From contig JAEUUJ010000002.1 of the NCBI GenBank assembly GCA_016786495.1, positions 18,106 to 82,105 of the forward strand: a stretch of DNA of 64,000 nucleotides, read 5' to 3'. The stretch comes from Cyclobacteriaceae bacterium (lineage in GTDB: Bacteria > Bacteroidota > Bacteroidia > Cytophagales > Cyclobacteriaceae). Below the pieces are notes generated by a model, which worked only from the letters and a program-made list of their open reading frames with translations, did not search any database and was not told where the DNA came from. Positions 1 through 7,864 of the stretch are shown here, one piece after another; position 1 is the stretch's first letter; each line of letters begins with the position of its first letter. The position numbers and the translations under genes were made by a program.

Positions 1-199
1 CTTTTGCATTCACCTTGTCGGCATAGATTTCAACTTGAAACGGGTCTTCGTCCAGGATAAAATCCAGCACTAAATCACTTCCCTGAACAAAACGCTCGGC
101 TTCGCGATGATCTCGCTCGAATGTGTATTTATGACTGTCGCCAAACTTTGCCCGGGCTTCGTCTAAATTCACCTGCTCACCGATTACGAGAATATTCAT
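1..199 (-). CDS. Unrecognised protein, N-terminal part only (runs off the left edge)
   Basis: An open reading frame starts at the ATG whose complement lies at 197-199 and stays open to base 1, giving 66 codons. The protein begins MNILVIGEQ and is rich in charged residues (it includes DEARAKFGD and VLDFILDEDP). The opening beta strand followed by glycine is compatible with a nucleotide-binding fold, but that is only an impression. The frame contains no stop over its visible length and codon use is like the neighbours. It is divergent from the RidA-family gene, with 42 bp between start codons. I do not recognise the family. The C-terminal part is outside the window. Confidence 0.6.
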   Translation of the reverse strand, partial: MNILVIGEQVNLDEARAKFGDSHKYTFERDHREAERFVQGSDLVLDFILDEDPFQVEIYADKVNAK

Positions 200-206
200 A
201 CTTTTG
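199..206 (+). promoter_or_regulatory. Possible -7 box for the RidA-family gene
   Basis: TACTTTTG matches the Bacteroidota -7 consensus TAnnTTTG and lies 35 bp before the start at 242. No convincing TTTG -33 element is placed about 19 bp upstream, so this is weak. Confidence 0.3.
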
Positions 207-241
207 AGAATACGCGAAGTTAATTTTTAAACCGTTAAAAG

Positions 242-622
242 ATGTCAAAAAATGTAGTTTATTCAGGCTCTGCCCCTGAGCCAATAGGTCCATACAGTCA
301 GGCCATCCAGGCAGGAAATATGCTTTTCGTAAGCGGACAAATTGCCATTCAAAAGTCGTCCGGCAAATTGATCACCGATGATATCGAACGTGAAACTGCC
401 CAGGTGATGAGAAACATTGGCGACATTTTAACTGCGGCGGGATTCGACTTTCAACATGTGGTGAAGAGCACAATCTTCCTTCAGGATTTTAACGACTTCG
501 CAAAAGTGAACGAAGTTTATGGCCGGAGTTTTCCCAATAATCCGCCGGCCCGCGAGACTGTTGAGGTAAGCCGCCTCCCGAAAGACGTGAACATCGAGAT
601 TTCGTGTATAGCTGTTAAATAG
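242..622 (+). CDS. ridA: RidA family reactive imine deaminase
   Basis: The 126-residue product matches the usual RidA/YjgF/UK114 length and pattern. RidA enzymes hydrolyse reactive enamine/imine intermediates, such as 2-aminoacrylate formed by PLP enzymes, to the keto acid and ammonia in the cytoplasm, protecting PLP enzymes from damage. Visible family features are the N-terminal PIGPYSQA segment, LFVSGQIAI, the central KSTIFLQD strand, and the C-terminal PPARETVEV with the conserved arginine that binds the substrate carboxylate. Start ATG at 242 gives the full family N-terminus. It converges on glnS, separated by a palindromic repeat that could end transcription in both directions. Confidence 0.92.
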   Translation: MSKNVVYSGSAPEPIGPYSQAIQAGNMLFVSGQIAIQKSSGKLITDDIERETAQVMRNIGDILTAAGFDFQHVVKSTIFLQDFNDFAKVNEVYGRSFPNNPPARETVEVSRLPKDVNIEISCIAVK

Positions 623-647
623 TCCGCATCAAAAATAGAGGCACGAT

Positions 648-688
648 CAGAGACGCAGTAGTAGAGACGCAAGATTTCGCGTCTCTAC
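648..688. repeat. Palindromic repeat (GTAGAGACGC inverted repeat) containing the glnS stop codon
   Basis: Two perfect 10-bp arms, GTAGAGACGC (661-670) and GCGTCTCTAC (679-688), flank an 8-bp spacer. A partial direct copy, GAGACGCAGTA, sits just before at 650-660. Similar GTAGAGACGC palindromes are, from memory, dispersed repeats in Bacteroidota genomes. The element lies between convergent ridA and glnS. The glnS TAG stop (685-687) falls within the right arm. No long T-tract follows, so its role as a terminator is uncertain. Confidence 0.8.
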
Positions 689-2340
689 TTGTTTGATTTC
701 GCCCACATATCCTTTAGCGTCACGGTTCGGTTAAACACCGGTTTGCCGGGCGTAGAATCAGGGTCCATCACAAAATACCCTTTACGCAAAAACTGGAAGC
801 GCAAATCAGGTGAGTCTTTTAACACAGCCGGTTCTGCATAAACAGTTTTAATCTGCAACGAATCGGGATTCAGGTAATCTTTGAAATCTCCTTCCGCTTC
901 GCCCAAATCTTCAACTTTAAAAAGACGTTCATACAACCGGGCTTCCACCGGCACGGCATGCTTCGCACAAACCCAGTGTAGTGTGCCTTTCACATTAATA
1001 CCGGAAGTATCCGATCCGCTTTTGCTTTCCGGGATATACGAGCAATGCAATTCTTTGATTTTACCACTTCCGTCCTTCACCACGTCATCGCACTTAATAA
1101 TGTATGCACTCTTCAGTCGCACCATCTGACCAGGCGCCAGACGGAAATATTTCTTTGGAGCAACTTCCATAAAGTCTTCCTCCTCAATCAGGATTTCCCG
1201 GCTAAAGGGCATCTGCCGTGTTCCGCCATTCGGGTCTTCCGGATTGTTCTCGCCTTCGAGCATCTCGACTTTTCCTTCCGGATAATTGGTGATAACAACT
1301 TTGATCGGATCAAATACCACCATTCTGCGCTGCGCAGTCTTGTTCAAATCTTCGCGAACGCAAAACTCAAGTAGCCCGACATCAATCAGGTTTTCACGTT
1401 TTGCCACACCAATGCGGTCGCAGAACTCCCGAATACTGGCCGGTGTATATCCTCTTCTTCTTACTCCACTCAACGTAGGCATGCGCGGGTCGTCCCAGCC
1501 ACTCACATGTTTTTCATTCACAAGTTGCAGCAGCTTACGCTTGCTCATAACCGTGTACGTCATGTTCAGGCGGGCAAACTCATATTGATGCGATGGATAA
1601 ATTTCCAGTTTCTCAATAAACCAATCGTACAAGGCGCGGTGCGGAATAAACTCAAGCGTACAGATACTGTGCGTAATGTTCTCAATCGAATCGCTCTGCC
1701 CATGCGCAAAATCGTACATCGGATAGATACACCATGTATCGCCCGTGCGGTGATGGTGTGCATGCTTGATGCGGTACATCAGCGGATCGCGCATGTGCAT
1801 GTTCGGATGCGCCATGTCAACTTTTGCCCGAAGAACCTTTTCTCCGTCACGATACTTGCCCGCACGCATGTCAGCAAACATTTTCAAATTTTCCTCCACG
1901 CTCCTGTTACGAAAGGGGCTTTCCGTTCCGGGCGTGGTGGGCGTACCTTTTTGTTTGGCAATTTCTTCGCTCGTACTGTCATCCACATACGCCAATCCCT
2001 TTTTGATCAGCGTTACCGCGAAGTCATACAATTTTTCAAAATAATCGGATGCATAAAGTTCATCAGCCCAATGGAAGCCAAGCCAGCGGATGTCGTTCTT
2101 TATGCTCTCTACATATTCGGTTTCTTCCGTTACCGGATTCGTATCGTCAAAGCGCAAATTCGTTTTGCCGCCATATTTCAGCGCCAAGCCGAAGTTCAGG
2201 CAAATGCTCTTTGCATGACCCATGTGCAGGTAGCCGTTTGGTTCGGGCGGAAAACGGGTAACAATGGTCTTATACTTTCCCTCGGCAAGGTCTTTCTCTA
2301 CAATTTCTTCCAGGAAGTTCAGGCTCTTTTCTTCAGTCAT
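685..2340 (-). CDS. glnS: Glutamine--tRNA ligase
   Basis: Class I aminoacyl-tRNA synthetase that charges tRNA-Gln with glutamine using ATP. With the start at 2340 the protein has 551 residues, close to the usual 550-560. The ATP-binding signature is the HMGH variant within PPEPNGYLHMGH (residues 31-42), and the second signature is the MSKRK loop at about residue 265, the glutaminyl form of KMSKS. The C-terminal beta-barrel anticodon-binding region follows. The frame is open a further 33 codons upstream, but that stretch is basic, low in similarity to the family, and the internal ATG gives the conserved MTEEKSLNF start. It is divergent from gltX (157 bp between starts). Having both GlnRS and GluRS implies direct Gln-tRNA charging rather than the amidotransferase route, although the latter cannot be excluded. 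Confidence 0.96.
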   Translation of the reverse strand: MTEEKSLNFLEEIVEKDLAEGKYKTIVTRFPPEPNGYLHMGHAKSICLNFGLALKYGGKTNLRFDDTNPVTEETEYVESIKNDIRWLGFHWADELYASDYFEKLYDFAVTLIKKGLAYVDDSTSEEIAKQKGTPTTPGTESPFRNRSVEENLKMFADMRAGKYRDGEKVLRAKVDMAHPNMHMRDPLMYRIKHAHHHRTGDTWCIYPMYDFAHGQSDSIENITHSICTLEFIPHRALYDWFIEKLEIYPSHQYEFARLNMTYTVMSKRKLLQLVNEKHVSGWDDPRMPTLSGVRRRGYTPASIREFCDRIGVAKRENLIDVGLLEFCVREDLNKTAQRRMVVFDPIKVVITNYPEGKVEMLEGENNPEDPNGGTRQMPFSREILIEEEDFMEVAPKKYFRLAPGQMVRLKSAYIIKCDDVVKDGSGKIKELHCSYIPESKSGSDTSGINVKGTLHWVCAKHAVPVEARLYERLFKVEDLGEAEGDFKDYLNPDSLQIKTVYAEPAVLKDSPDLRFQFLRKGYFVMDPDSTPGKPVFNRTVTLKDMWAKSNK

Positions 2341-2497
2341 CGTGATGGGTGTAGTGCAAACCACAAAGTTAGGAACGCTTTTCGATTTTGACTGAATTTT
2401 TCGGCTCCGCAGGCCACTTTTCGCAGCTTTTGTTGGCATTCAGCAAGGCTAAATGCGCCCCGAACGGTTAACTTTACCGGATATTTTTTTCTGAACG

Positions 2498-4018
2498 ATG
2501 AGAGACGTACGCGTACGGTTTGCACCCAGCCCCACCGGGGCCTTACACATTGGCGGAGTGCGCACAGCCCTGTACAATTACCTGTTGGCACGCCAGAACA
2601 ACGGCACCATGATTTTGCGCATTGAAGACACCGATCAGGGCCGCTTCGTGCCCGGTGCGGAAGAGTACATCCTTAACTCGCTGGCCTGGGTAGGAATTAA
2701 AATTGACGAAGGTGTAAGTGTTGGCGGACCACACGCCCCATACAGACAATCCGAACGAAAAGCACTTTATAAACAATACGCCCAGAAACTGATCGATGAC
2801 GGCAATGCCTACTATGCTTTTGATACCGAGGCAGAGCTTGATGCCATGCGCGACAAGCTAAAGGCAGCCGGAAACGATAATCAGCAATATGGCATGCATT
2901 CGCGCATGCAGATGAAAAATTCCCTCACGCTTTCCGCGGATGAAACAAAAAAATTAATCGAATCGGGCGCATACGTGATTCGCCTGAAAGTACCGGCGGG
3001 TGAGCAAATACAGGTGAACGATTTGATCCGGGGATTGGTAACGGTTGATTCATCGCAGATTGATGACAAGGTTTTAATGAAGTCAGACGGTATGCCCACG
3101 TATCATTTGGCAAACGTAGTGGACGACTATCTGATGAATATATCACATGTGATCAGAGGCGAAGAATGGCTGCCTTCTGCTCCGTTGCATGTTTTACTGT
3201 ATAGATTCCTGGGTTGGGAGAAAAACATGCCGCAGTTCGCGCATCTGCCACTGCTCTTAAAACCTGACGGGAACGGAAAACTCAGTAAGCGTGCAGCCGA
3301 CCAAATGGGATTCCCCATTTTTCCACTTACGTGGAAGGATCCCGCCACAGGCGAGGTAGCCAAAGGCTTCAAAGAGTCGGGGTATCTGCCGGAAGCATTA
3401 ATTAACTTTTTAGCGTTTCTCGGCTGGAATCCGGGAACCGAACAGGAGATTTTCTCCCTCAACGAACTCATCAACGCATTCTCCATTGAGCGTATTAATA
3501 AGGCTGGTGCAAAGTTTGATATTCAAAAGGCGCAATGGTTTAACCAGCAGTACATCAAGGCAACGCCCAATGACGTGCTGGCATCTCAACTGCTGAAAGA
3601 ATCCGGCCAGTCGGTTTCGATGGAAACAGCCTTGAAGATTGTGTCGATCATGAAAGAGCGTGCTACTTTTCCGCAGGATATTTGGGAGCAGGGGGCATTC
3701 TTGTTTAGCGCTCCGCAGGTTTTTGATGACAGCGTGGTGAGTAAAAAATGGAATGACGAAGCTGTAAAAGTTATCACGGCATATAAAAATGCACTTTCGG
3801 GAGTTACAACGATTGATGCCACCTCGGCAAAAAGTCTGTTGGAATCAGCCGCAGCTTCGGTTAATATTGGCGTAGGTAAAATCATGCAAGCACTGCGCGT
3901 GGCCGTTACCGGAAACGGATCGGGCCCCGACCTGATGATCACGATGGAAATCCTTGGCAAGGATGAAGTGATCAGACGTCTTGACTATGCAGTGAATACA
4001 TTAAAGGTTAAGGCCTAA
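2498..4018 (+). CDS. gltX: Glutamate--tRNA ligase
   Basis: Class I synthetase that attaches glutamate to tRNA-Glu. The 506-residue length is normal for Bacteroidota GluRS. Residues 8-20 hold FAPSPTGALHIGG (HIGH-type motif) and residues 261-265 hold KLSKR (KMSKS-type motif). The middle contains the usual Rossmann inserts and the C-terminal third the helical anticodon-binding domain. ATG at 2498 begins directly with the conserved RDVRVRFAPSPTG. A run of Ts and a TAACTTTA sequence precede the start but no clean promoter is evident. It is followed after 12 bp by a small basic protein gene, probably cotranscribed. Confidence 0.97.
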   Translation: MRDVRVRFAPSPTGALHIGGVRTALYNYLLARQNNGTMILRIEDTDQGRFVPGAEEYILNSLAWVGIKIDEGVSVGGPHAPYRQSERKALYKQYAQKLIDDGNAYYAFDTEAELDAMRDKLKAAGNDNQQYGMHSRMQMKNSLTLSADETKKLIESGAYVIRLKVPAGEQIQVNDLIRGLVTVDSSQIDDKVLMKSDGMPTYHLANVVDDYLMNISHVIRGEEWLPSAPLHVLLYRFLGWEKNMPQFAHLPLLLKPDGNGKLSKRAADQMGFPIFPLTWKDPATGEVAKGFKESGYLPEALINFLAFLGWNPGTEQEIFSLNELINAFSIERINKAGAKFDIQKAQWFNQQYIKATPNDVLASQLLKESGQSVSMETALKIVSIMKERATFPQDIWEQGAFLFSAPQVFDDSVVSKKWNDEAVKVITAYKNALSGVTTIDATSAKSLLESAAASVNIGVGKIMQALRVAVTGNGSGPDLMITMEILGKDEVIRRLDYAVNTLKVKA

Positions 4019-4030
4019 AAATATTTCAGT

Positions 4031-4237
4031 ATGGCGAAACAACCGGCAAAGAAAAAGAAACCCCGCGTTCATAAAGACCTTCAGGGTTTTGAGGTTTCGG
4101 TGAATCAGTTCGGAGAACTGAACGCAAGCATGAGCATCGACAAGATAAATGAGTTTCTCAACAAAAACGTTGAAGACAAAAAGCTTCTCGATCGGGATGA
4201 ATCAGAAGAACCGAAGACGAAAAAGAAACGCAAGTAA
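4031..4237 (+). CDS. Small conserved-looking basic protein, unknown function
   Basis: A 68-residue protein with lysine-rich ends (AKQPAKKKKPR at the start, KTKKKRK at the end) and a central acidic/hydrophobic part (GFEVSVNQFGELNASMSIDKINEFLNKNVEDKK). It begins 12 bp after gltX and ends 32 bp before a dehydrogenase gene, so it is probably part of one transcript. The codon pattern and tight spacing argue for a real gene. The charged termini could bind nucleic acid, but no domain is recognisable. I do not assign a function. Confidence 0.7.
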   Translation: MAKQPAKKKKPRVHKDLQGFEVSVNQFGELNASMSIDKINEFLNKNVEDKKLLDRDESEEPKTKKKRK

Positions 4238-4269
4238 TTGCCCAAACTTCTACCCCATCCTGCTTTCTC

Positions 4270-5475
4270 ATGTTAAAAATTGGAATCATCCGTGAAGGAA
4301 AAAACCCGCCCGACAAGCGGGTACCGTTCACGCCCCTGCAAACCGAAGAAATTGAACAGCGGTTTCCGCACATGAAAGTTACCGTTCAGGCGAGCAACGT
4401 TCGTTGCTTTCAGGATCATGAATACGCTGATGCGGGCGTGCAGGTAAGCGAATCGGTAACTCATTGTGATGTGCTGATGGGAATTAAAGAAGTTCCGGTA
4501 GACCAGCTCATTCCGAACAAGGTGTACTTGTTCTTCTCCCACACAATTAAAAAGCAGCCGTACAATAAAAAACTGCTGCAGGAAGTACTGAAGAAGAAAA
4601 TCAGGCTTATTGACTACGAAACCCTGACGGATCGTCTGGGAAATCGCATTGTAGCATTTGGCCGGTTTGCCGGGATTGTTGGTGCGTACAATGGGTTGTG
4701 GACCTACGGTAAGCGGTATGGTGGTTTTACCTTGAGGAGAGCGTTCGATTGTTTCGATGTGAACGATCTGAAACTTGAATTGAGAAAGGCCGCATTGCCT
4801 CCTGTGAAGATTATTCTGACCGGTGCCGGCCGTGTAGGGAAAGGCGCCATGGAAACGCTCGATACAGCCGGTATCCGCAAAGTGAGCCCCGCAGACTTTC
4901 TTTCACAAACCTTTCATGAGCCGGTTTATGTCCAGCTCGGCAGTGCCGATTATCACATCCGCAAAGAAGGTGGTCACTTCAATCGGGAGGAATTTCATAA
5001 GCATCCGGAGTTGTATAGCTCTGATTTCCTGAAATTCACTAAAGTGGCCGACATTCTTATGGCGGGCGCATTCTGGAATCCCAAAGCACCGGTGCTATTC
5101 ACGAAAGCCGATATGCAGGCGGCTGACTTTAAGATGAAAGTCATCGCCGACATTACATGTGATATCGAAGGCTCAATTCCAAGTACCAAAAAAGCGAGCA
5201 CCATTTCCGAACCGGTGTATGATTACAATCCCGACACCGATACCGTTGAAAAGCCGTTCTCGTCAGAAAAGTTTGTTACCGTAATGGCCGTGGATAACCT
5301 GCCGTGCGAATTACCGCGCAGCGCATCCGAAGAATTCGGCCGTGATTTGATCGACAAAATTCTTCCGCTTTTCCTGAACGATGACCCCGATGCCATACTC
5401 CACCGCGCAACAATTGCCAAAGGCGGAGAACTGACCGATACATTTGCGTATCTTTCAGATTATGTTGCGGGCTAG
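4270..5475 (+). CDS. NAD(P)-dependent oxidoreductase, saccharopine/alanine dehydrogenase-like
   Basis: The 401-residue protein has the two-domain layout of the alanine dehydrogenase / transhydrogenase / saccharopine (lysine-forming) dehydrogenase family. The N-terminal domain starts IGIIREGKNPPDKRVPFTP, with the conserved arginine-containing segment that binds the amino/keto acid. The nucleotide-binding loop is LTGAGRVGKGAMETL at about residue 185. These enzymes catalyse NAD-linked amino-acid oxidation or saccharopine cleavage; the true substrate cannot be told from sequence. It is not an orthodox alanine dehydrogenase (it lacks the tight family match around the catalytic His/Asp). The last codons overlap the start of the next gene. 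Confidence 0.8.
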   Translation: MLKIGIIREGKNPPDKRVPFTPLQTEEIEQRFPHMKVTVQASNVRCFQDHEYADAGVQVSESVTHCDVLMGIKEVPVDQLIPNKVYLFFSHTIKKQPYNKKLLQEVLKKKIRLIDYETLTDRLGNRIVAFGRFAGIVGAYNGLWTYGKRYGGFTLRRAFDCFDVNDLKLELRKAALPPVKIILTGAGRVGKGAMETLDTAGIRKVSPADFLSQTFHEPVYVQLGSADYHIRKEGGHFNREEFHKHPELYSSDFLKFTKVADILMAGAFWNPKAPVLFTKADMQAADFKMKVIADITCDIEGSIPSTKKASTISEPVYDYNPDTDTVEKPFSSEKFVTVMAVDNLPCELPRSASEEFGRDLIDKILPLFLNDDPDAILHRATIAKGGELTDTFAYLSDYVAG

Positions 5476-7045
5476 TTTTCTTGGCTTAATCTTACCAGTA
5501 TTTTCTGTCGTTAGCCTTTACGCACAAGGAAAAATTTCCCGTGACGTAACCTTTCATAATGGCAACTACCGGCCCGCTGCCTTTTCAAAAGCCTATTGGG
5601 GCGAAGAGTGGTACGATAATAAAAAGCTCAGGTTCAAAGGCAAGTTTTTGAAATGCACGACCCGTCAAAACGGTATTGACGTTTTTGAAAAACGAAAGAT
5701 CGGCAAGTGGGTTTACTATCATCCAAACGGAGCCATCAGTCGCATCGAAAATTACACCGATACACAATCGTGTGCCGATCAGGTTGTGAAAACGGGCAAG
5801 TGGCAATACTTCAACCAGTTGGGGCAGTTGTATCACGAAGAGCTTTATGAAAACGATTCGCTGGCGGCAGCCACGCTGGAAATCTACCGCGACAGTTCGC
5901 TCGTTCAGCAAATCAATACAGTCCACGGAAAAATCGAGACCATACAAACTTCTGCAGGCGAAACGTCTGATAATTATGTCGTTAACGGAAACTTTGAACG
6001 CTACCGATACAAACCTGTTTTGATCATCAATACTGGTCATGATCGGATTGAAGAACTGATTCCGGGATGGGTCTCACCCGGCACAAGTGCCGACTACTAC
6101 AACTATAACCGGAGGGTTCAGGATGTTCCTGACCACATCGAAAAGGGATCAAACGCTTCCGGTTATGCCGGAATCATGATTTTCAACAGCCGCAGAGAAA
6201 GCTATTCTGAGCATCTGCAAAATCAATTAAAGCAGCCGCTTACAAAAGGTCACCGCTATTGCCTGACGTTTGATGTTCGCCTCTCGATCAATTCCGGATA
6301 CTTCACAGAAAAGTTTGAAGCAATTTTTTCGGCACGGCCGGATTACAAATCTACTGACTCAACCTATGCTGACAGTACCCGGCTGTTGACCTATCAAAAT
6401 ACATTTGATAACACCGGCTATTGGCAAGAGTTGTGCGAGTGCTTTACCGCAGAAGGAACCGAGCGCTATTTGACACTCGGACTTTTCTCGTTACAGGATG
6501 CCGGTATAACCAAAACAACGGAGCGGTATAAAAGTCTGATGGACATTAATCAGGCAGCGTATTATTTAATTGATAACGTGTCGCTGAAGCCCGCGGCTGA
6601 CGATCAAACCTGCGTTCAAAAACTTGTGGTAAAACGACTGGAGAAGAAACGCCAGGAGGCGCTCAAGAATAATGTGTTTGCGGTCCTGCTTACCGGTGAG
6701 GCGCAGGCGATCACCTTCAAAAATGTTCAGTTCGAAACAAATCGTTCCGACCTGAAGCAGGCCTCATTTCCCGAACTTGAGCAGTTGAAGTCATTCCTCG
6801 AAAACACAACGGTACGCATCGAAATCGCAGGTTTCACCGACAACGTTGGTTCAGCAGAACATAATCAGGAGCTTTCGCTGGCACGGGCTGAATCGATAAA
6901 AACGTGGTTGAAACAGCGGGGCATAGAAGAATCGCGGCTTTCAACGGTTGGCTATGGCGCATCGAATTTCGTGGCCGACAATGAATCAGAAAGCGGGCGA
7001 CAGATGAACCGCAGGGTTGAAATCAGGCTCGTAGCGTCCGACTAA
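5462..7045 (+). CDS. Secreted OmpA-domain envelope protein with MORN/YwqK-like N-terminal repeats
   Basis: A 527-residue protein with a signal peptide (LGLILPVFSVVSLYAQ, cleaved after Ala-Gln). Residues about 50-130 have GKWVYYHPNGAISR and GKWQYFNQLGQLYHEEL, two repeats of the MORN-variant (YwqK) type. A middle region of about 200 residues resembles a carbohydrate-binding or jelly-roll fold (inference). The last 105 residues are an OmpA peptidoglycan-binding domain (VQFETNRSDL, GFTDNVGSAEHNQELSLARAESI, MNRRVEI). It probably anchors the outer membrane or a surface structure to peptidoglycan. ATG at 5462 gives a clean signal peptide; an alternative ATG at 5444 adds six residues. Either start overlaps the preceding dehydrogenase, suggesting coupled translation. 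Confidence 0.85.
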   Translation: MLRASFLGLILPVFSVVSLYAQGKISRDVTFHNGNYRPAAFSKAYWGEEWYDNKKLRFKGKFLKCTTRQNGIDVFEKRKIGKWVYYHPNGAISRIENYTDTQSCADQVVKTGKWQYFNQLGQLYHEELYENDSLAAATLEIYRDSSLVQQINTVHGKIETIQTSAGETSDNYVVNGNFERYRYKPVLIINTGHDRIEELIPGWVSPGTSADYYNYNRRVQDVPDHIEKGSNASGYAGIMIFNSRRESYSEHLQNQLKQPLTKGHRYCLTFDVRLSINSGYFTEKFEAIFSARPDYKSTDSTYADSTRLLTYQNTFDNTGYWQELCECFTAEGTERYLTLGLFSLQDAGITKTTERYKSLMDINQAAYYLIDNVSLKPAADDQTCVQKLVVKRLEKKRQEALKNNVFAVLLTGEAQAITFKNVQFETNRSDLKQASFPELEQLKSFLENTTVRIEIAGFTDNVGSAEHNQELSLARAESIKTWLKQRGIEESRLSTVGYGASNFVADNESESGRQMNRRVEIRLVASD

Positions 7046-7063
7046 AAAATGTACCTTTAACGC

Positions 7064-7369
7064 ATGTATTTATTCAACGAGACGGTCGGCATTGACGCTT
7101 CCGCGGAACAGGAATGGCTGGGCTGGGTTAAGTCGGTTTACGTTCCTTCGGTTTTAAACACACAGCTTTTTACCGGTCACCGGATTTATAAAGTTCTTCA
7201 CGAAAGTGAAGATGGAAGTATCTCCTACTCGATTCAGTTTTTCTCCAACTCACTGGAAAATGTTGTGCAGTTTCTGGAAGTTTTTGCGCCACCCCTGGTG
7301 GAACAACAGCGGCAAAAATTCAGTCATCGTCACGTGGCATTCCGTACGCTGCTCGAGGAGATGCGATAA
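7064..7369 (+). CDS. DUF4286 family protein
   Basis: This 101-residue protein has the DUF4286 pattern: an N-terminal beta strand (MYLFNETVGID), a tryptophan-containing helix (EQEWLGWVKSVYVPSVL), then F-T-G-H-R-IYKVL and SYSIQFFSNSLENVVQFLE. The domain is a small ferredoxin-like fold of unknown function that is common in Bacteroidota. It lies 18 bp after the OmpA-domain gene, probably in the same transcript. The next gene on the opposite strand abuts exactly: the two stop codons are at 7367-7369 and 7370-7372. Confidence 0.85.
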   Translation: MYLFNETVGIDASAEQEWLGWVKSVYVPSVLNTQLFTGHRIYKVLHESEDGSISYSIQFFSNSLENVVQFLEVFAPPLVEQQRQKFSHRHVAFRTLLEEMR

Positions 7370-7849
7370 TTATTTACCGAGCAGTTTTTTAATCTGATCG
7401 ATTTCCAGGCTGGTGTTAAGCCACTCCCCGTCAAACCTGGGATTGTAATGTTTTCGGTAGAAATTTATTCCGGGTTCGTTCCAATCGAGTACCTGCCACA
7501 ACATACCGGAACAATTTTCACCCACTGCATGTTGCATTGTGCGATCAAACAACAATTTGCCGATTCCTTTACCGCGCTCAGTTTCCGTTACAATGATGTC
7601 TTCCAGGTACAGGCGTTTGCCTTTCCAGGTTGAGTAACGCCAGTAATAAACTGAAATACCAACGATGCCACTTTCGCCTTCGGCCACAAAGAAACCATAG
7701 ATGGGATTCGGGCCGAAACCATCCTTTTCCATCAGTTCAACTGTGTTGATTACTTCATGCGGAGCTTTCTCGTAAAGTGCCAGTTCTTTTATAAGTTCCA
7801 GAACACGAGGAAGGTCTTTCTTTTCACCTGCGCGGATTGTTGTAGCCAT
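7370..7849 (-). CDS. GNAT family N-acetyltransferase (diamine acetyltransferase-like)
   Basis: A 159-residue single-domain GNAT enzyme that transfers acetyl from acetyl-CoA to an amine. The acetyl-CoA-binding motif A is ETERGKGIGKLLF (about residues 88-100). The order TIRAGEKKDLPRVLELIKELALYEKAP, YYWRYSTWKGKRLYLEDI and NFYRKH resembles the SSAT (diamine/thialysine acetyltransferase) branch. Substrate is inferred only at that level. It starts 15 bp downstream of serS in the same direction, so it is likely cotranscribed with it. Confidence 0.9.
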   Translation of the reverse strand: MATTIRAGEKKDLPRVLELIKELALYEKAPHEVINTVELMEKDGFGPNPIYGFFVAEGESGIVGISVYYWRYSTWKGKRLYLEDIIVTETERGKGIGKLLFDRTMQHAVGENCSGMLWQVLDWNEPGINFYRKHYNPRFDGEWLNTSLEIDQIKKLLGK

Positions 7850-7864
7850 AATAACGATGCAGGT

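Noticed and set aside
1507-2391. 294-codon open frame on the plus strand opposite glnS
   Set aside because: It lies entirely antisense to a well-supported synthetase and has no recognisable domain or promoter, so it is a shadow of the GC-biased codon pattern.
2341-2439. Longer glnS start (33 extra codons)
   Set aside because: The extra segment is basic and unlike GlnRS family N-termini.
5444-5461. Upstream start of the OmpA-domain gene
   Set aside because: Adds MRIFQI before the signal peptide and lengthens the overlap with the previous gene; the 5462 ATG gives a cleaner signal peptide.
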